Source of the DNA: Bacillota bacterium
GTDB taxonomy: Bacteria > Sysuimicrobiota > Sysuimicrobiia > Sysuimicrobiales > Segetimicrobiaceae
Length of the DNA stretch: 55,124 bases
Assembly: GCA_021324975.1 (NCBI GenBank)
Contig: JAJPIA010000057.1
Coordinates: forward strand, 1-55,124
Direction: 5' to 3'
This document shows positions 51,884-55,124 of the stretch, in pieces (the first letter of the stretch is position 1; the number at the start of each line of letters is the position of its first letter). The notes beneath the pieces are model-generated. The model did not search any database. It saw only the letters and a program-made list of their open reading frames with translations, and was not told the origin of the DNA. A program made the translations under genes and the position numbers.

Positions 51884-52843
51884 CTACGAAGACCTCTGCC
51901 TGTGCTCGCCGGCGGATTGCAGCCCGATCGCCAGTCGTGGATCGAGCCAATCGCGCAGGCCATCCCCGAGAAGGTTGAACCCCAGCACTGCGATGGAGAG
52001 CGCGGTTGCCGGGAAGAGCACGGTCCACGGGTCGATCTGCATCACCTGCAGACTGTCGTTCAGCATGGTGCCCCAGCTGACGTCCGGCGGCACGACGCCG
52101 AGACCCAGGAAACTCAAGGACGCCTCGATCACGATGCCGCTGGCGAAGTAACTTGTGGCCAGGACGATCGTCGGCGACAAGACGTTGGGGAGGATATGGC
52201 GGGCGAGGATGCGACTATCGCGCTGACCGATGCAGCGAGCCGCGTCTACATAGTCGCGCGTCCGCTCCGCCAAGACCAGCCCGCGCACCGACCGTGCAAA
52301 GATGGGGATCCGCAACGCGGCGACGGCCGTCATCACCGCGATCAATCCCTGTCCCAAGATCGCCACGAGCACGAGCGCAAGCAGGATCGCTGGAAACGCG
52401 AGCACCGAGTCCATGAGGCGCATGAGCACGTTATCGAAAAGCCCGCCCGCATATCCGCTAACCGCCCCAATGAGGGACCCCGCAACGAGACCGAGCAGCA
52501 CGGACATGCCCCCGACTTCGACGGAGACGCGGTCGCCGGCGACAACCCGCGAGAAGATGTCGCGCCCGAACACGTCGGTCCCCATGAGGTGCCGCGTGCT
52601 TGGCGGCTGGAGTCGCTCGCCGATACTCATCGTCTGCGGATTGTACGGCGTAACCGCCGGTGCGATCAGGGCGAGCGCGAGGATCGGGACGCAGATGCAA
52701 AGACCGGCTACTGCGACGCGGCTTCGCCTGACGAGGCGTAACACCGTGCGTCTCCCGGGCGATGGAACACCCGCCTTCCGCCGTGATGGCCGCGCGCCCC
52801 GCGAAGCGGCACGTTCTGCGGCGACGGAAGGATCGAGCGCCAC
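51884..52843 (-). CDS. ABC transporter permease, DppC type
   Basis: A 319-aa inner-membrane permease. It has HLMGTDVFGRDIFSRVVAGD, the contact loop DYVDAARCIGQRDSRILARH, LSFLGLGVVPPDVSWG and LGDGLRDWLDPRL, then a short extra tail. The GTG start is 2 bp after the binding-protein stop. Its DppB partner is on the other side of the binding-protein gene, giving the order DppB, binding protein, DppC. Confidence 0.93.
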   Translation of the reverse strand: MALDPSVAAERAASRGARPSRRKAGVPSPGRRTVLRLVRRSRVAVAGLCICVPILALALIAPAVTPYNPQTMSIGERLQPPSTRHLMGTDVFGRDIFSRVVAGDRVSVEVGGMSVLLGLVAGSLIGAVSGYAGGLFDNVLMRLMDSVLAFPAILLALVLVAILGQGLIAVMTAVAALRIPIFARSVRGLVLAERTRDYVDAARCIGQRDSRILARHILPNVLSPTIVLATSYFASGIVIEASLSFLGLGVVPPDVSWGTMLNDSLQVMQIDPWTVLFPATALSIAVLGFNLLGDGLRDWLDPRLAIGLQSAGEHRQRSS

Positions 52844-52845
52844 CG

Positions 52846-54468
52846 TTACTTAGCGAGCCACGCCTTGTGCAGCCCCATCTGGCCGTTGATCGCGACGAGA
52901 TCCCTACCGTACGCGTCGAACCCCTGCACGTAGCCGTGGTACGCGTCGATCAACGGCAGGTTGACATGATACTCTGGCGTGCCCACCGCCATGAAATCGG
53001 TAACCACTTGTCTGTAAATGGCCTTGGCCCTCGCCGGATCGAGTTCATCGCGCCCTTGGGCAAGCAGGGTCTCGACGCGAGGGTCGTCATAGCCTCCGAC
53101 GTAAGGATGCCCCACATTGTCTTTGCTGAGGTACCCGTACGGCCGGTCGGGGTGGAACAGCGTGCCGATTTCCAGCGTCGCCATTCCCCAGTTGTAGGTG
53201 GGCAGCAACGCGAAGAAACTTCCCGGATCATGCTTGTCCAGCTTGACGCGCATCCCGATCTGCGCCAGCTGAGCCTGGTACACTTCGGCGCAAGCATCGT
53301 TCACGGGAGACCAGACGGCGAGCGTGACGTCGACGCCCCTGCCGAACCCGGCTTGCTGCATCAGCGACTTTGCCTTGGTGAGATCGACGGGGGCGATGGG
53401 GATGTTCTCGTACCAGAACGACGAGGTCTTGAAGGGTTGGTTGTGGACCTGTCCCAAGCCAAAATACACGGCGTCGTTGAGCGCTCTTCGATCGATCGTC
53501 GCCTGGACCGCCTGGCGGACGCGCACGTCGTTGAACGGCGGGCGACGGGTGTTGAGACTGAGGTAGTCCGAATAGTTGTAGAACCAGCGGCGGAATTCAA
53601 TCCCCTCCGGGGGCTTGGCATCGATCCAGTTTCGAGCGGCGGCCACCGGCGGCTGGGTGATGAAGTCCAGCCCGCCGGCAAGGAGCGCATTCAACCGTGC
53701 GCTCGGGTCGGACACAACCTTGACGGTCAGGGCGTCGATGTACGGGAGGGGCTTGCCGTCCGCGCCGGTTTGCCAGTACCCGTCGTGACGCTTCGCGCTG
53801 AACTGTACCCCCGGCTTCCAATCGACGAACTGGAATGGGCCCGTCCCGATCGGTTTGGTCACCGTGCCGCTGGCGTCGACGGACTCGTGCGCCAGGATGG
53901 CGGCTCGCGTCGATTGGGCCAGATTGCTCAGAAACGCCCCGAAGCCAGTCGCGATGTCAGTCCGTACCGTGTACCGGTCGACGACGGTCGTGCGCAAGTC
54001 AATGATGTTGAAAATACTGGATAACACGGCGCCGTTTTTCCTGTCGCGGATCCGATCGAAGCTCCATTTCACGTCATCCCCGGTCATCTCACGGCCGTTG
54101 TGGAACTTGACGCCCTTTCGGAGATTGAAAATCCACGTCTTGCCTCCGCTCTCAGAGCGGTAGGTCTCAGCCAGTACCGGCTCGATCTTGTCCTCGGCGT
54201 TGCCGGCCACCAGCGGCTGGCTCATCAATCCCTGGATCAGGAGGTCGCCATTGCCATTGAGCTTGTAAGGATCGATCGAGGTGAGGTCCTCCTCGATGCC
54301 GATGTTCATGGATCCGCCACGTCTCGGGACCCCAGGGGCCGGCGCCGCGTCTGCCGCGACGGGCGGCCGTTCGAGGCCACGCGAGAGTCCGATCCCGATA
54401 CCGGCCGCGGTCAACCCCTTGAGGAGCGCTCGTCGAGACAACCCGCGTGACGACGCGTTACTCACCAT
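52846..54468 (-). CDS. Family-5 ABC transporter solute-binding protein, Tat-exported
   Basis: A 540-aa extracytoplasmic binding protein. The signal has LSRRALLKGLTAAGIGIGL, a twin-Arg motif with an SRRALLKG core and no lipobox. The mature part starts near RRGGSMNIGIEEDLTSIDPY. Family segments include VKFHNGREMTGDDVKWSFDR and KPIGTGPFQFVDW. The ATG at 54468 is preceded by GGAGGGGG. It lies 77 bp after the partial DppB gene and 2 bp before the DppC gene. Confidence 0.92.
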   Translation of the reverse strand: MVSNASSRGLSRRALLKGLTAAGIGIGLSRGLERPPVAADAAPAPGVPRRGGSMNIGIEEDLTSIDPYKLNGNGDLLIQGLMSQPLVAGNAEDKIEPVLAETYRSESGGKTWIFNLRKGVKFHNGREMTGDDVKWSFDRIRDRKNGAVLSSIFNIIDLRTTVVDRYTVRTDIATGFGAFLSNLAQSTRAAILAHESVDASGTVTKPIGTGPFQFVDWKPGVQFSAKRHDGYWQTGADGKPLPYIDALTVKVVSDPSARLNALLAGGLDFITQPPVAAARNWIDAKPPEGIEFRRWFYNYSDYLSLNTRRPPFNDVRVRQAVQATIDRRALNDAVYFGLGQVHNQPFKTSSFWYENIPIAPVDLTKAKSLMQQAGFGRGVDVTLAVWSPVNDACAEVYQAQLAQIGMRVKLDKHDPGSFFALLPTYNWGMATLEIGTLFHPDRPYGYLSKDNVGHPYVGGYDDPRVETLLAQGRDELDPARAKAIYRQVVTDFMAVGTPEYHVNLPLIDAYHGYVQGFDAYGRDLVAINGQMGLHKAWLAK

Positions 54469-54545
54469 GCCACCCCCTCCACGGTGTCGCATCCGGGCGC
54501 CGACTCGTGACCTGCGCGATCAAGCAGGTTCTCGCCGGATATCGC

Positions 54546-55124
54546 TCATCCCAGCCGGATCCTCGGGTCCAACATTGAGTAACTTACATCGACGGCCAGG
54601 CTGATCAGGATGACCCCAGTCGCGATCAGCAGCACCAATGCTTGAACGACGGGGTAGTCACGCGCAAGGATCGCATCCACGACCAGCCCGCCAAGGCCCG
54701 GCCATGCGAAGACGATCTCGACGATCACGGTGCCGCCCAGCAGGTAACTCATCTGCAACCCCACGAGCGTGATGATGGGAAGCAGGGCATTCTTGAGGAC
54801 ATGGGTGGCGAGGACCGCACGCTCCGCTACGCCTTTGGCTCTCGCGATCCTCACGTAGTCCTGTCCGAGCTCGTCGAGCACAGACGATCGAGTGAGGCGA
54901 AGCACAATGCCGATGAGCGTACCCGCCAACGTTACGGTCGGGAGGAGCAGGTGCGCCGGCCACCCGAAGACGCCGTCTCTCGCGGTCGGGTATCCCATGG
55001 TCGGCAACCAGTGGAGCGCAAGACCGAACAACAGGACCAGCAGGACCCCCGAGACAAACGGCGGCACCGACAGCGTGACAAGCGCCGTCGTCATCGCTCC
55101 CAAATCGATCGGTGAATCCCGATA
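54546..55124 (-). CDS. ABC transporter permease, DppB type (5' end outside window)
   Basis: The C-terminal about 192 residues of a DppB-type permease; the reading frame continues past the right edge. It contains LPTMGYPTARDGVF, the contact loop YVRIARAKGVAERAVLATHV, VFAWPGLGGLVVDAILARDY and the end LDPRIRLG. Three or four helices are visible. It is the first gene seen of the operon with the binding protein, DppC and the CocE-like hydrolase; earlier genes may lie beyond the window. Confidence 0.92.
   Translation of the reverse strand, partial: YRDSPIDLGAMTTALVTLSVPPFVSGVLLVLLFGLALHWLPTMGYPTARDGVFGWPAHLLLPTVTLAGTLIGIVLRLTRSSVLDELGQDYVRIARAKGVAERAVLATHVLKNALLPIITLVGLQMSYLLGGTVIVEIVFAWPGLGGLVVDAILARDYPVVQALVLLIATGVILISLAVDVSYSMLDPRIRLG

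Noticed and set aside
1-55124. CRISPR array, phage or integron structures
   Set aside because: No regularly spaced repeats beyond the 23-bp array at 14-98, which has no spacers, and no integrase, capsid or terminase genes.

Overview
The window is GC-rich bacterial chromosome. Coding density is high, many genes have strong GGAGG-type ribosome binding sites, and GTG and TTG starts are common. I see no rRNA, complete tRNA, CRISPR array or phage module. The large number of peptide/opine-type ABC transporter genes, mixed with amidohydrolases, M20/M24/M19 hydrolases and enolase-superfamily and Rieske proteins, resembles uncultivated soil or subsurface lineages (for example Sysuimicrobiota/CSP1-3-like, Chloroflexota or Rokubacteria-like bacteria). 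That placement is a low-confidence inference. All six solute-binding proteins carry Tat-type signal peptides and none has a lipobox Cys, which hints at a cell with a periplasm.

Layout. (1) 1-1140: tandem repeats that look like the end of an IS21-type element cut into a doxX-like gene, which lies divergent from an intact ECF41-type sigma factor. (2) 1305-4326, minus strand: a Fur-family regulator, a VIT-family metal transporter, a ChrB-N-domain protein and a UroD-superfamily protein. The divergent promoter region carries two copies of a Fur-box-like inverted repeat. (3) 4488-7110: a strip of decayed genes (COG4280-like membrane protein, MFS transporter, ArsB, ureohydrolase). (4) 7164-9621: an M24 (creatinase-like) and an M20 hydrolase-fold protein. 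(5) 9656-24073: a divergent catabolic locus. On the minus strand are a PuuE/HpPgdA-like CE4 protein, DUF1989, a binding protein and an RpiR regulator. On the plus strand are two tandem amidohydrolases, a Rid-family protein, an M20 protein, a second closely related binding protein, a permease pair and a ureohydrolase. A perfect 18-bp palindrome sits between the two arms. (6) 24271-28497, minus strand: a penicillin-recognising serine hydrolase, a binding protein and a permease pair. (7) 29136-38955, plus strand: a ten-gene operon with a binding protein, amidohydrolase-2, Rieske protein, amidohydrolase-2, an unknown 85-aa protein, a GntR regulator, an enolase-superfamily enzyme, a permease pair and a phytoene-desaturase-like oxidoreductase. 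(8) 38962-42532: an aminotransferase/phosphotriesterase-like pair divergent from a third amidohydrolase-2. (9) 42598-55124, minus strand: two more peptide-transporter sets with a CocE-like hydrolase, an M19 dipeptidase-like protein, an amidase and an Asp/Glu-racemase-superfamily protein.

How it fits together. The window encodes six family-5 binding proteins and five DppB/DppC pairs (the last DppB incomplete), but no ABC ATPase, so the transporters probably share ATPases encoded elsewhere. Each transporter set travels with hydrolases that cleave C-N or peptide-like bonds and with its own regulator (RpiR or GntR). This suggests a scavenging island for several amide, ureide or peptide-like nitrogen compounds. 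Two parts look least described: the amidohydrolase-Rieske-amidohydrolase operon, where one amidohydrolase copy has lost metal-ligand residues, and the CE4/DUF1989/amidohydrolase/Rid/M20/ureohydrolase divergon. Several hydrolase-fold proteins here deviate at conserved metal ligands.
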